Below the pieces are notes generated by a model. It saw only the letters and a list, made by a program, of their open reading frames with translations. It searched no databases and was not told where the DNA came from. 64,000 bases of DNA from positions 17,828 to 81,827 of the forward strand of contig NZ_CALPCD010000009.1 in assembly GCF_943192915.1 (NCBI RefSeq). Direction: 5' to 3'. A program made the position numbers and the translations under genes. Every line of letters begins with the position of its first letter. The first letter of the stretch is position 1. The DNA comes from Anaerotardibacter muris (GTDB lineage Bacteria; Actinomycetota; Coriobacteriia; Coriobacteriales; Eggerthellaceae). Of the stretch, positions 1 to 9,140 are shown piece after piece.

Positions 1-1488
1 GTGCGCCGCTTTTGGAACATGCCTGAATGCGATGGGGCGCTTGAACAGGTGAAATATGCACGTCAGATCGCGCGCGAGGCACTGGCAGCTGCTGAGCCCC
101 ATCGGCTCACAAGTGCGCCTGTGCACGTGAACTTCCCCTTCGATGAGCCATTGCTGCCCGCATGGGACTGGGCTGATGCGTTCACCATAGCGCGCAGCCC
201 CGAACATGAAACGCTTCCTTTATTAGTAGAAGCCGATGCGCGGCTCGATGCTTCGATGGTCGATCGATTCGCACAGCTTTTCAAGGATAAGCGGGCTATT
301 GCGCTCTGTGGCGAAGGTACGCTCGGACTTTTTGATGGGGAATACCCTGATAGTTGGGCGATTCGCGATCATCGCGCACGAGCATTGTGTGCGTGGGCTC
401 GCCACTTCGACATTCCGTTGCTGGCCGATCCGCTTTCCCAGCTGCGCAGTTTTGACGATGCGACCATCATCGATGGCTACGATAATCTGCTTCGTCGCGA
501 AGATCACCCCTGTTTCGATGTGGTGATTCGTTTCGGACGCTATCCTGTTTCGAAGCGGGCCTTCAAGTTGCTCGAGACCAAGCCCCATACGCAGATAGTG
601 GTCGATCCGCTTGAAACGCGCGATTTCAATTCCGCCACTACTACCTTGGTGAAGATCGCACCGACCGATTTCATAGCGAGCTTCGGCGAATACGAAGATA
701 GAACCGCAGTTCAAGATGTAGAACTTCCGTCAGCAATAGCTCAGTGGGTCGCAGCGAATGATCGCGAGCGAGCCCTGGCTGCATCCGTTGAAGAGGCCAG
801 CTTCGTGCAGGTGTGCACCGCTGAGGGTTGTCATACCGAAGAAGTGCCGCTCGAGGGCGCTTATGTTCGGGCGCTCCTGGACTGCATTCCTGAAAGATCG
901 CTCTTGTTCAGTGCGAACAGCATGGCCATTCGCGCGCTCGATACGTTTTACGTGAAACATCCCACCCCTGATGAGGGTGTTGTTCAGCTTGGCGCTTCGC
1001 GAAACAGCGCCGATGGTAAACCGCTGACCGTGCTTGCAAACCGAGGTCTGAACGGTATCGACGGTACGCTCTCATCTGCTCTTGGTGCAGCTCAGGCCTA
1101 TGATCAGACTTATTTCCTTACTGGTGATCTTACGCTGTTGCATGACCTGAATGCGCTGGCGCTCCAGAACGAATTCGGTCTTCGCGCCAAAGAAGGTGCC
1201 CGCATTCCGAACGTGATCGTGATCCTCTTCAATAACGGCGGGGGCGGGATCTTCGATATGTTGCCTCAAAGATCGGACGCGCCATACTTCGAGCGACTGT
1301 TCCTCACCCCTCAATCGGTCGATTTTCAGGCCGCATCAGCTGCTTTCAGCGTGCTATACCAGCGCGCTACTAGCCTGCAAGCGTTTTGTGACACGCTGAA
1401 GGCGTGGAATGGACAGCCTGGGATTCACCTGTTGGAGGTTGTGTTCACCCTTGAAGATCTTTCCGATCGATACCAGCGCTTCCAGTGA
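1..1488 (+). CDS. menD: MenD, SEPHCHC synthase (5' truncated by window edge)
   Basis: This thiamine-diphosphate enzyme joins isochorismate and 2-oxoglutarate to give SEPHCHC, the first committed step of menaquinone synthesis. The visible 495 residues lack the N-terminal end of a normal 550-600 residue MenD: the opening segment (VHVNFPFDEPLLP near residue 42) matches family positions well inside the first domain, so roughly 120-150 residues lie upstream of the window. The C-terminal ThDP domain is clear, with FLTGDLTLLHDLNAL and VILFNNGGGGIFDMLPQ carrying the cofactor and metal-binding loop. It is followed 79 nt downstream by menH and then menB and menEC on the same strand. The GTG at base 1 should not be read as the true start. 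Confidence 0.95.
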   Translation: MRRFWNMPECDGALEQVKYARQIAREALAAAEPHRLTSAPVHVNFPFDEPLLPAWDWADAFTIARSPEHETLPLLVEADARLDASMVDRFAQLFKDKRAIALCGEGTLGLFDGEYPDSWAIRDHRARALCAWARHFDIPLLADPLSQLRSFDDATIIDGYDNLLRREDHPCFDVVIRFGRYPVSKRAFKLLETKPHTQIVVDPLETRDFNSATTTLVKIAPTDFIASFGEYEDRTAVQDVELPSAIAQWVAANDRERALAASVEEASFVQVCTAEGCHTEEVPLEGAYVRALLDCIPERSLLFSANSMAIRALDTFYVKHPTPDEGVVQLGASRNSADGKPLTVLANRGLNGIDGTLSSALGAAQAYDQTYFLTGDLTLLHDLNALALQNEFGLRAKEGARIPNVIVILFNNGGGGIFDMLPQRSDAPYFERLFLTPQSVDFQAASAAFSVLYQRATSLQAFCDTLKAWNGQPGIHLLEVVFTLEDLSDRYQRFQ

Positions 1489-1567
1489 GCGTGGCACAAG
1501 AAATTAGCACTCATCAGCCCAAACGCTATCAGAAAATAGCCACAAGATATCCAACGCAAGGACGAAG

Positions 1568-2482
1568 ATGCTAGACGAAACAGCCACTTTTGAACATTTC
1601 GATCTTGATGATATCGGTCATGTTCACGCGTGTGGAAAACCAGAGAATCCGCTGGTAGTTCTTTTGCATGGTTTCATGCAAACGGGAGATTCCTGGCGAA
1701 CCATCGCTGAAGTGTTGAAAACTGATCATTGGGTGCTAGCACCAGACCTGTTGGGACATGGATCCACCCCATTTTCGCCTGGCGATGACCTTTCGCTGGA
1801 GGCTTATGTCGACCAACTTCGCCGTCTGTTCGAGTGGGCAGAAAATCAGCGTTCATCAGGTGTAACACACCCAGTTTCGCTCGTGGGTTATTCGCTTGGT
1901 GGCCGTATCGCGGCGCTCTTTGCCACCCAATTTCCCGACAAGATCGACCTATTGGTGTTGGAGTCGGCAGGGCTTGGTCCGCAAACCGAAGAAGAGCGAC
2001 AGGCGCGCATCGAAAAGGCTCAGACCATGGTTGCGCGCCTTGATGAATCGGTTGCGCGCGACCCCGAAGCACCGCTTGCGGCATTCATCGACTATTGGGA
2101 GAATCTTCCGCTTTTCGCCAGCCAGCGAGAACTCCCGGAAGAGACCCAAGAGCGCATCCGCGCCGAGCGTCTTGCCAACTGTCCCGAAGCGTTACGCGCC
2201 AACCTGAGCGATGCAGGTCAGGACAAGATGCCCGACGTACGACCTGCGCTTGCAAATCTCAATAAACCCGTACTTTATCTCGTGGGAGAGAAGGATGCAG
2301 GGTATACTAAAATCGCACGAAGTCTTATGCGCGCTTGGGCGGAAAGTCATGACGAAATGCGCCTTCTTAACAAGGGATTCGTCCAGGTCAGCGTAATTCC
2401 GCAGGCGGGTCACAATATTCATCTGGAACGCCCCGAAGAATATTCCCTGCTTATTTCTAAGTTCTTGCAGCGGACGCAGTAA
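1568..2482 (+). CDS. menH: MenH, SHCHC synthase (alpha/beta hydrolase)
   Basis: The product is an alpha/beta-hydrolase-fold enzyme of 304 residues, placed between menD and menB, which fits MenH: it removes pyruvate from SEPHCHC to give SHCHC. The oxyanion segment VVLLHGFMQTGDSW, the nucleophile elbow GYSLGG with Ser109, Asp243 in LVGEKDAG and His282 in PQAGHNIHLE form the expected triad. The ATG at 1568 has a weak purine-rich site (AAGGACGA) in front. Family resemblance alone would allow a generic hydrolase; the operon position makes MenH the best reading. Confidence 0.88.
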   Translation: MLDETATFEHFDLDDIGHVHACGKPENPLVVLLHGFMQTGDSWRTIAEVLKTDHWVLAPDLLGHGSTPFSPGDDLSLEAYVDQLRRLFEWAENQRSSGVTHPVSLVGYSLGGRIAALFATQFPDKIDLLVLESAGLGPQTEEERQARIEKAQTMVARLDESVARDPEAPLAAFIDYWENLPLFASQRELPEETQERIRAERLANCPEALRANLSDAGQDKMPDVRPALANLNKPVLYLVGEKDAGYTKIARSLMRAWAESHDEMRLLNKGFVQVSVIPQAGHNIHLERPEEYSLLISKFLQRTQ

Positions 2483-2538
2483 GCAACCGCGCGTAAAGCG
2501 CAATGTGGTGCCGCGTCCACCGACGAAAAGGAGATCGC

Positions 2539-3378
2539 ATGAGCGAATTTGCCTGGGTAAAGGGCAAGGAATACCAAGAGATCATCTATGAAACGCTCGA
2601 CGGTATTGCCAAGATCACCATCAATCGACCTGAACGCCGCAACGCTTTCACTCCGCTCACCGCGGTCGAGCTCTACGATGCATTCACGCAGGCGCGCGAC
2701 GATGCGGCTATCGGCGTGGTGCTGTTGACCGGTGCGAATCACGGTGGCCGTCATGAAGACGAGGCGTTTTGTTCTGGCGGCGACCAAAAGAAGCGCGGTA
2801 CTGGCGGTTATGTGGGCGAAGACAACATTCCTCGTCTGAATATCCTGGACGTTCAGCGTCTTATTCGCGTTATCCCCAAGCCTGTTATCGCCATGGTGAA
2901 TGGCTATTCCATTGGCGGCGGCAACGTTCTAAATATGTTGTGCGATCTTACCATTGCGGCTGATACTGCGAAGTTCGGTCAGACTGGTCCGCGCGTGGGC
3001 AGCTTCGACGCTGGCTATGGTGCAGGGTATTTGGCTGCCATCGTCGGACAGAAGAAAGCGCGCGAGATCTGGTATCTCTGTCGTCAGTACACGGCGCAAG
3101 AAGCGCTTGAGATGGGCCTGGTGAACAAAGTAGTTCCCTTTGATGACCTGGAGAAAGAGTGCGTAGAATGGTCTCGCGAGATCTTGAAGCATTCGCCCAC
3201 TGCACTGCGCTTCATGAAGGCGTCCTTCAATGCGGCAACCGATGGACTGGCGGGCATTCAGCAGCTTGGCGGCGATGCAACGTTGCTCTATTACACCACG
3301 GCGGAAGCTATGGAAGGTCGCGACGCATTCAAGGAACATCGCGATCCTGACTTCGGACAATTTCCCAAGTTCCCGTGA
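2539..3378 (+). CDS. menB: MenB, 1,4-dihydroxy-2-naphthoyl-CoA synthase
   Basis: This crotonase-fold enzyme of 279 residues closes the second ring of the naphthoquinone from o-succinylbenzoyl-CoA. Signature segments are [12 protein letters not shown] (CoA/oxyanion region), [20 protein letters not shown], and [14 protein letters not shown], which holds the Asp and Ser conserved in MenB but not in ordinary enoyl-CoA hydratases. The start at 2539 is chosen because AAAAGGAG ends seven bases before it; an in-frame upstream ATG at 2503 lacks such a site. Its substrate is supplied by the adjacent MenE-MenC fusion. Confidence 0.95.
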   Translation: MSEFAWVKGKEYQEIIYETLDGIAKITINRPERRNAFTPLTAVELYDAFTQARDDAAIGVVLLTGANHGGRHEDEAFCSGGDQKKRGTGGYVGEDNIPRLNILDVQRLIRVIPKPVIAMVNGYSIGGGNVLNMLCDLTIAADTAKFGQTGPRVGSFDAGYGAGYLAAIVGQKKAREIWYLCRQYTAQEALEMGLVNKVVPFDDLEKECVEWSREILKHSPTALRFMKASFNAATDGLAGIQQLGGDATLLYYTTAEAMEGRDAFKEHRDPDFGQFPKFP

Positions 3379-3396
3379 TCCAGCTTTAAGATTCCA

Positions 3397-3420
3397 GCGG
3401 CTTTCCTTCGGGAAGGCCGC
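3397..3420 (+). other. UUCG-tetraloop hairpin between menB and menE-menC
   Basis: A 10-bp stem (GCGGCTTTCC with GGAAGGCCGC, one T-G wobble) closes on the exceptionally stable TTCG tetraloop. No T-run follows, so it is not a typical terminator. It sits 19 nt after the menB stop and 70 nt before the fusion start. Likely roles are mRNA processing or stabilisation, or a tuning element in the operon; the structure is seen directly, the role is inferred. Confidence 0.6.
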
Positions 3421-3490
3421 GATCATATGCAGCCATAACAGCCATGAATCCGATGAACGAAATCCGACGAACGCAACAAAGGAAACAACC

Positions 3491-6208
3491 ATGATCATAA
3501 AGCTTGCGCAACTCGCCCAACAAAAAGGTTCGAAAGCGTTCTTCTATACGCAGCTTGAATCGGGATCAGAGGTGTTCTCTTATCGACAAACGCGTTTGGC
3601 GGCGGCTGCGCTCGCTCGTGAACTGGAAAAACATGGTCTTGGTACCAAGGAACGCTACATTGCGTGCAACCTATACAATGGTCCTGAATTCGTGTTCCTA
3701 TCCTTCGCGGTGGCCTATTTAGGAGCCACGCTTGCGGTGATGAATCCGCGCCTTTCTGATGAAGAGCGTCTGCTGCGTAAGGTAGAACTGGAGAACGCAT
3801 CGAACCAACCCAACATCGCTATCTTGAACGAAGAGCAGATCCAGCGCCTGGTCATGGAGGGGTTAGGTATGGGCATCATGGACCTGGCCCATCAGCCTAA
3901 CGGCCAGATCCCCGTGAATCCGCGCACCATGGAGATCCTTTCTTATGCGGAGCAGAAGGAAAAGCAATTCGACCCCGACCATATCGGGCTTATCATGTTC
4001 ACCTCGGGGTCTTCTGGTACGCCGAAGGCCACGCAGCTTTCGTGGCGATCGCTGCATGGCGCCGCGGTGGCAGCCACGAAGGCGCTCTGCAAACCTGGCA
4101 AGGGCATTTGGCAGCTGGTGCTTCCCATGTGCCATATTGGCGGCTTCGAAGTGATGGTCCGCTCGCTCGTGAACGAAAGCCCGTTTTTGCTCTACCTGCG
4201 CTACCAGCCTGCGCGCCTGCTCAACGACGCGCTCAGTTTCAAGGTCACGCATATCTCTGTGGTGGATAAGATCCTGCAAGACCTGCTTGCCTATGACCAT
4301 GATCGCATCATCGCTCAGTACCGTTGCATCCTGCTTGGTGGCGCGGCGCTGAACAAGAAGACCGTGAAGCAAGCGCTCCGTGCGAAGGCCACGGTGTACG
4401 CAAGCTATGGCATGACCGAAACATCCAGCATGATCGCGTGCGCGCCTATCACGCGCGGCTTCGATGGCGGCTTGCGCATGCTGCCAGGATACCTGGTTCA
4501 CATCGTTCAGCCTGATAAACAGGGTGTTGGCCAGTTGCAGGTGAAGGGCCCAGGCGTTTTTTCGGGTTACCTGAACGCACGCGCGGCCATGAGCATGGAC
4601 GGTTATTTCGTTACGGGCGACCGTGCGCGCATGGGCAAGGATGGCAAGCTATTCGTCTATGAGCGCCTGGAAGATCTGATCATCTCAGGTGGAGAGAACA
4701 TCTATCCTGAAGAGATCCGTGAAGCACTGCTGCGCATTCCTGGCGTGAAGGATGCTTACGTGTTCGGCACGGCTGATGAGCTCTGGGGGTACAGGCCCGT
4801 TGCATTCATCGAAGCTGATTATTCGCCCGAGACCATTGCGAAAGACCATGCTGAACTGGGCCTTGATCCGGCTGAGACGGGCATCCGTCCTGCGTCGTGT
4901 CCTCAGGAATTCGCGCGCAACATCCACGAATACCTTGAGCCGCATATGTCGCATCTGCATCATCCCAAGCACATCTTGGTGCTCTCAGAATTCCCGCGTA
5001 CGTCGGTGGGCAAGGTGGACCGCATCGCGCTCAAGCGCATGTACGACCGTCGTATCGACATCAAATCCATGACGCTCTACCGCACGCGCCAAGCGTACAA
5101 CGAACCTATCAAGACCGCAAAACGTGAACTTGACCAGCGCGAATCGTTCTATGTAGAGATAGAGGACTGGGCGGGACGAACGGGCATCGGCGAATGCGTT
5201 TCATTCACCACGAACTGGTATCTGCCCGAAACACTCGGCGATGATTACGCCGTGACCAAGGACATCATCTCCAGCGTTGTGATGAATGAACGCTACCTGC
5301 ATCCCAGTGAAGTGAGCAGGTCACTGGCCACCTTCCCTGCGCTGGCTTATTATCCCATGGCAAAGGCTGCGGTGGAGTCGGCAACATGGGACCTGTACGG
5401 CAAGGTGGTTGCTGCACCGCTTTGGGAGTTGATCGGTGGCGTTCGCGGCAAACAAGTACTTGGCGGAACCACGGTAGGGATCATGAGCACCGAGGAAACC
5501 CTGGCCGAAGTTGATCGTGCCGTTGCTGCAGGTTATCAGCGCGTGAAGATCAAGATCAATCCCGATTCATGCCTGGAGAAGGTACGCGCGGTGCGCGAGA
5601 AATATCCCGACCTGATGCTGTTCTTGGACGCGAACCAGAGTTTCACGGAAGAGAACATGGATATATTGGCCAAGCTCGATCCGCTGAACATCACTTGCTT
5701 GGAAGAACCGCTCGATCCGAGCTACAAGCCTTCGGTAGGCACCGATGATCTGCTCGAGCGTTTGTCGCTTTTGCAGGAATCGCTGCAGACCCCTATCTGC
5801 TTGGACGAATCGGTGGTTTCGGCACGCGAGATGCATCACGCTATGGAGATAGACAATCTGAAGGTCTATGCCATCAAGATCGCAAAGTTCGGCGGAGTTC
5901 AGCCTGCGCTTGATTTCTGCAGGTGGGCCGCCGAAAATGGCAAACAGATCTGGATGGCGGGCATGTTCGATACGGGCGTTTCCAAGCGCACTTATGCCGC
6001 GTTCGAGACGCTTCCTTTCGTTGATCTGCCCGGCGATGTTTCTGACGCCACCTGCTATTTCCGCGAAGACGTGGCGATTCCACCGCTGATGTTGAAGAAC
6101 GGGGTATTAACGTTGAACAATCCTGGGCATGAAGCTGGCATTGGTTGCGTGCTGAACAAGGAATATCTGAAGAAGATCACGATCGAAGAGATCCGCATCA
6201 CGAAATAG
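3491..6208 (+). CDS. menE-menC: MenE-MenC fusion: o-succinylbenzoate-CoA ligase / o-succinylbenzoate synthase
   Basis: One uninterrupted 905-residue reading frame joins two consecutive pathway enzymes. Residues 1 to about 520 are an acyl-adenylate ligase: P-loop TSGSSGTPK 171-179, YGMTET 306-311, VTGD 374-377, hinge region ERLEDLIISGGENIYPEE, and the C-terminal PRTSVGKVD with Lys508. Residues about 525-905 are an enolase-superfamily o-succinylbenzoate synthase: KIK at 686-688, metal ligands Asp713 (LDANQ), Glu738 (EEPLD) and Asp772 (LDES), second base Lys796 (AIKIAKFGG). MenC makes OSB and MenE activates it, so the fusion would pass OSB from the C-terminal to the N-terminal half. ATG 3491 is preceded by AAAGGAAAC; longer in-frame starts inside menB are rejected. 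MenC lacks much of its usual N-terminal capping region, apparently merged with the ligase end. Confidence 0.93.
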   Translation: MIIKLAQLAQQKGSKAFFYTQLESGSEVFSYRQTRLAAAALARELEKHGLGTKERYIACNLYNGPEFVFLSFAVAYLGATLAVMNPRLSDEERLLRKVELENASNQPNIAILNEEQIQRLVMEGLGMGIMDLAHQPNGQIPVNPRTMEILSYAEQKEKQFDPDHIGLIMFTSGSSGTPKATQLSWRSLHGAAVAATKALCKPGKGIWQLVLPMCHIGGFEVMVRSLVNESPFLLYLRYQPARLLNDALSFKVTHISVVDKILQDLLAYDHDRIIAQYRCILLGGAALNKKTVKQALRAKATVYASYGMTETSSMIACAPITRGFDGGLRMLPGYLVHIVQPDKQGVGQLQVKGPGVFSGYLNARAAMSMDGYFVTGDRARMGKDGKLFVYERLEDLIISGGENIYPEEIREALLRIPGVKDAYVFGTADELWGYRPVAFIEADYSPETIAKDHAELGLDPAETGIRPASCPQEFARNIHEYLEPHMSHLHHPKHILVLSEFPRTSVGKVDRIALKRMYDRRIDIKSMTLYRTRQAYNEPIKTAKRELDQRESFYVEIEDWAGRTGIGECVSFTTNWYLPETLGDDYAVTKDIISSVVMNERYLHPSEVSRSLATFPALAYYPMAKAAVESATWDLYGKVVAAPLWELIGGVRGKQVLGGTTVGIMSTEETLAEVDRAVAAGYQRVKIKINPDSCLEKVRAVREKYPDLMLFLDANQSFTEENMDILAKLDPLNITCLEEPLDPSYKPSVGTDDLLERLSLLQESLQTPICLDESVVSAREMHHAMEIDNLKVYAIKIAKFGGVQPALDFCRWAAENGKQIWMAGMFDTGVSKRTYAAFETLPFVDLPGDVSDATCYFREDVAIPPLMLKNGVLTLNNPGHEAGIGCVLNKEYLKKITIEEIRITK

Positions 6209-6255
6209 CGCCTGAATTTTGGGCTGGGCGATACGAACCGATAAGGGGAAAAGAT

Positions 6256-7767
6256 ATGAGAAAACGAATAGGAGCTTTGCTTGCGGCAGCTGCCTTGGTG
6301 GTGTGCCTGCCCATGACCGCCTTCGCAGCGAGCGCATTCGATAGCGGTAGTACCGCGGTCACTCCATCAGAAAAGGAATACAACGCTGGCAACTTGTTTG
6401 CGTTCGGCGCAGGTGTTTCCAGTATGGACGTGGAAAATGATGCGTATTGGTTCGGCGCTACGCTCGACTCGAACAAGCTGAATGTGGGTACTTCAGGCCA
6501 CGGCAGCCTTATTGCTGCTGGTCAGAGCGTAACGATAAAGAATTCTCAGATTGCAGACAGTCTTCGCGTGGCAGCTCAGGATATCGATATCTCGCATGTT
6601 GAAGTTGGCAACAACGTTACCATTGCGGCGCGCACCATCAATATTGGCAATGAGATGAAAGCCAATGGTATCTATGCTGCTGCACAAACGCTCTCTATTG
6701 CTGGTGAATATAAGGGCGGTGCGCTTTCGGGTGAGACCGTTAAGTTCGACGGTGTGGTGGAAGGCGACCTTACCATCAGCGCGCAAACCATCGAGATCGG
6801 CAAGAACGCGCAGGTGAAGGGCACCCTCACGATGCCTGCGGGAGCGAACATATCGATCGCTGACAATGCGAGCGCTTCCAATGTTGAATACAGCGAGCCG
6901 ATCCAAACCAGCGAACCGACGCTGTTCGATAACCTACTCTCCATCCTGTACGCTTGCATGGCGCATGTGGTGCTGGTGGGCTTGTTCTTCGTGATCATCC
7001 GTAAGTCGCTGGTTCAGGCCGCGAACATGGTGATGCCGAATCTGTGGAAGATGCTCCTTGCAGGTTTGATCGCGTTCCTGGTGGCACCCATTGTGTGCTT
7101 GCTGTTGCTGTTCCCGCTGGTCACCATACCGGTGGTGGTGCTCTTGATACTGGTGATGGTGATCATCGCACTGTTCTCTATCCCGTTTGCGGGTTCGGCG
7201 TTGGGCATGGCACTGCTGGGTAAGAAGATGAACCCTGTGCTTGCAGCCATCATCGGCACGGTCGCGCTGACCATCTTGGCATACATTCCCATCGTTTCGG
7301 CGTTGGCAGTGATCTTCAGCATCGTCTTCACGGCGGGTTATCTGTGGATGCGTTATTGGGAAATTCATCAGCAACGTAAGCAGGAGCGACTGGCTGCACG
7401 CCAGGCCGCATTCGCAGCACAGGCTCAAGGGCAAGCGCAAACTCAAGGACAAACGCAAGCCCAGCCCCAAGCCCCTCAAGCCCAGGTGCCTCCGCAAGCG
7501 CCAGTTTCCCCTGCGCCGAGCGCACCAGTTCCTCCAGCTCCTGCACCGCAGCAAACCCCTGCGCCACCTGCACCAACAGGTGATCCAGTGGTTCCAACAA
7601 CTCCGCCTGTGCAGACGCCGCAGCCAGGGCAACCTACACAACCCAGCACCCCTGAAGCTCCTGCGCAGCCAGCCCCTCCGCAAGGTTCGCCAGGAGCCGA
7701 TGCTTCAGCGACTGCTCCATCTGATGTTTCATCTGATGCGCAAGCCTCTGGTTCGCAGGATTCGTAA
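6256..7767 (+). CDS. Bactofilin-like polymer-forming domain protein with signal peptide, membrane segments and Pro/Gln-rich tail
   Basis: The 503-residue product starts with a classic signal peptide (MRKRIGALLAAAALVVCLPMTAFAA). Residues about 45-205 form a right-handed beta-helix-like run of short repeats (for example VTIAARTINIG, DLTISAQTIEIG), as in polymer-forming cytoskeletal proteins. Four or so hydrophobic helices follow (about 225-375), then a charged stretch and a roughly 120-residue tail rich in Pro, Gln and Ala. AAGGGGAAAAG lies before ATG 6256. It ends just before the terminator of the menaquinone operon and may be co-transcribed with it. The exported beta-helix implies a role at the envelope rather than the cytoplasmic scaffold of true bactofilins; function unknown. 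Confidence 0.75.
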   Translation: MRKRIGALLAAAALVVCLPMTAFAASAFDSGSTAVTPSEKEYNAGNLFAFGAGVSSMDVENDAYWFGATLDSNKLNVGTSGHGSLIAAGQSVTIKNSQIADSLRVAAQDIDISHVEVGNNVTIAARTINIGNEMKANGIYAAAQTLSIAGEYKGGALSGETVKFDGVVEGDLTISAQTIEIGKNAQVKGTLTMPAGANISIADNASASNVEYSEPIQTSEPTLFDNLLSILYACMAHVVLVGLFFVIIRKSLVQAANMVMPNLWKMLLAGLIAFLVAPIVCLLLLFPLVTIPVVVLLILVMVIIALFSIPFAGSALGMALLGKKMNPVLAAIIGTVALTILAYIPIVSALAVIFSIVFTAGYLWMRYWEIHQQRKQERLAARQAAFAAQAQGQAQTQGQTQAQPQAPQAQVPPQAPVSPAPSAPVPPAPAPQQTPAPPAPTGDPVVPTTPPVQTPQPGQPTQPSTPEAPAQPAPPQGSPGADASATAPSDVSSDAQASGSQDS

Positions 7768-7783
7768 AACCAATAACCATTAC

Positions 7784-7819
7784 AGCGAGCGTCTGATCTT
7801 TCCCGATCAGGCGCTCGCT
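7784..7819 (+). terminator. Strong hairpin terminator after the menaquinone operon
   Basis: AGCGAGCG(T)CTGATC pairs with GATCAG(G)CGCTCGCT around a short TTTCCC loop, giving a stem of about 15 bp, followed by CTATTTCT. It lies 17 nt after the stop of the bactofilin-like gene and separates it from the hydrolase gene. Confidence 0.75.
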
Positions 7820-7904
7820 CTATTTCTGCTGAAGCTGGTCTTAACAGTGGGCAACGGGAAAGCAACAGAGTAGGTTTGGTACAGGATTCGTACGGGCGCC
7901 CTCA

Positions 7905-7980
7905 TATAATGACAGGAGCAGCCACACTCGGCTCAGTGGCTGAAGCAATGCCTCGCGTTAGGCGAGCAGTTTGAAAGGAG
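7905..7980 (+). promoter_or_regulatory. -10 box and hairpin leader of the bile salt hydrolase gene
   Basis: TATAAT at 7905-7910 is a consensus -10, with no good -35 at the usual distance. The short leader can fold two hairpins: CAGCCAC 7919-7925 with GTGGCTG 7936-7942, and CTCGC 7952-7956 with GCGAG 7962-7966. The ribosome site AAAGGAG (7974-7980) follows immediately, six bases before the ATG. Whether the hairpins regulate translation is not shown by the sequence. Confidence 0.5.
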
Positions 7981-7986
7981 CATGTT

Positions 7987-8937
7987 ATGTGCACCGGTAT
8001 CCGTTTCGCCGACGATAAAGGCAATATGTATGCAGGCCGCAACCTGGACTGGGAATGCGGCTATGGCCAGGGCGTTAGCATCACGCCGCGCAACTATAAG
8101 CGTCACTATGTGTTCGAGGGCGAGGCCACAGGTCATGCGGTCATCGGCACGTGCATCGTTATCGAGAACACCCCGTTATATTTCGACTGCGGCAACGAAA
8201 AGGGACTTTACGTTGCAGGCTTGAATTTCCCCGGCTATGCGCAGTGGGAAAAGGCCGCCGTTGAAGGCAAGACCAACGTTGCTGCGTATGAATTCCCGCT
8301 GTGGGTTGCCAGCAACTTCGCAACAGTAGACGAAGCTGAAGCAGCGCTGCAGAACGTGGCTATTGTGGACAAGCCAATCAACGAGCAGTTCCCGTCATCA
8401 CTTCTGCATTTCATGATCTCGGATGCGAAGCGTTCGATCGTTGTGGAATACATGGCTGACGGCATCCATATTCATCATGACGATGTTGACGTGCTCACCA
8501 ATCAGCCCACCTTCGATTGGCAGATGGAGCATCTGCGCAGCTATCTGAACCTCAGCCCCGAATTCGTTCCCACGGTGAAGTGGGGCAATGCCGAGCTGAC
8601 GCCGTATGGCAGCGCCGGACAGGTAACGGGTATGCCGGGTTCTACTTACTCACCCGATCGCTTCGTGCGCGTGGCTTATTACAACACGCACTATCCCGTG
8701 CAGACTGGTGAAGATGATAATATCGTGCGTCTGTTCCGCACGCTGCTTACCGTGCAGCAGACCATCGGCGGTGCGTTCATGGAAGACGGCAAATCGGAAT
8801 ACACCGTTTTTACCGATGGCTTTTCGGCAGCGACCAACACCTATTACATGTCGCTCTACGAAGACCCGGCCATCAAGTCGTACCCGATGAGCGCCACCGA
8901 CCTGGACAGCACCGACATCTACAGCTTCCCCAAGTAA
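7987..8937 (+). CDS. Choloylglycine hydrolase family protein, probable bile salt hydrolase
   Basis: The 316-residue product is an Ntn-hydrolase of the linear amide C-N hydrolase family. Removal of Met1 would expose the nucleophile Cys2 (MCTGIRF). Arg18 and Asp21 (AGRNLDW), Asn80 (AGLNFPG), Asn172 (LTNQPTFDWQM) and Arg225/Arg228 (SPDRFVR) match the positions of catalytic residues in known bile salt hydrolases, giving a complete active site. It would hydrolyse taurine- or glycine-conjugated bile acids in the cytoplasm; penicillin V acylase is the related alternative, less likely given AGLN and the spacing. It is a single-gene unit with its own promoter and terminator. Confidence 0.88.
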   Translation: MCTGIRFADDKGNMYAGRNLDWECGYGQGVSITPRNYKRHYVFEGEATGHAVIGTCIVIENTPLYFDCGNEKGLYVAGLNFPGYAQWEKAAVEGKTNVAAYEFPLWVASNFATVDEAEAALQNVAIVDKPINEQFPSSLLHFMISDAKRSIVVEYMADGIHIHHDDVDVLTNQPTFDWQMEHLRSYLNLSPEFVPTVKWGNAELTPYGSAGQVTGMPGSTYSPDRFVRVAYYNTHYPVQTGEDDNIVRLFRTLLTVQQTIGGAFMEDGKSEYTVFTDGFSAATNTYYMSLYEDPAIKSYPMSATDLDSTDIYSFPK

Positions 8938-9074
8938 TTAGGGGGCTCGCGCGTTGGCTCGAGTTAGCCGAGCGACAGCAGGGACACTCGCGGGTCTGGC
9001 TCAAATCTGTCACGCGAAGCGGGACTGTTTGTGCCTGACCCGAAGACGTGTCCCGTCCAAACAGCACTCAACAA
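8938..9074. repeat. Degenerate copy of the dispersed GC-rich palindrome family (tentative)
   Basis: This gap after the hydrolase gene contains GGGACACTCGCGG, GCGGGACTGTTTG and GTGTCCCGTCCAAACAG, which resemble worn fragments of the GGGGACAGG / GTCCCGGACAGTTTG family found elsewhere in the window. No coding signal was seen. Confidence 0.35.
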
Positions 9075-9102
9075 AAACGCTCCGGCATCAGTCGGAGCGT
9101 TT
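9075..9102. terminator. Bidirectional terminator between convergent genes
   Basis: A perfect 10-bp stem AAACGCTCCG / CGGAGCGTTT encloses an 8-nt loop. It is followed by TTCATTTTGTT on the plus strand and, read on the minus strand, by a T-rich run (TTTTTGTTGAG), so it can serve both the hydrolase gene and map. Confidence 0.75.
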
Positions 9103-9140
9103 CATTTTGTTAGGTATGATTCGCCAGGTTGTTTAACCAG

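Noticed and set aside
3230..3490. Upstream in-frame extension of the MenE-MenC fusion
   Set aside because: It overlaps the 3' end of menB and crosses the UUCG hairpin; the ribosome site before ATG 3491 decides the start.
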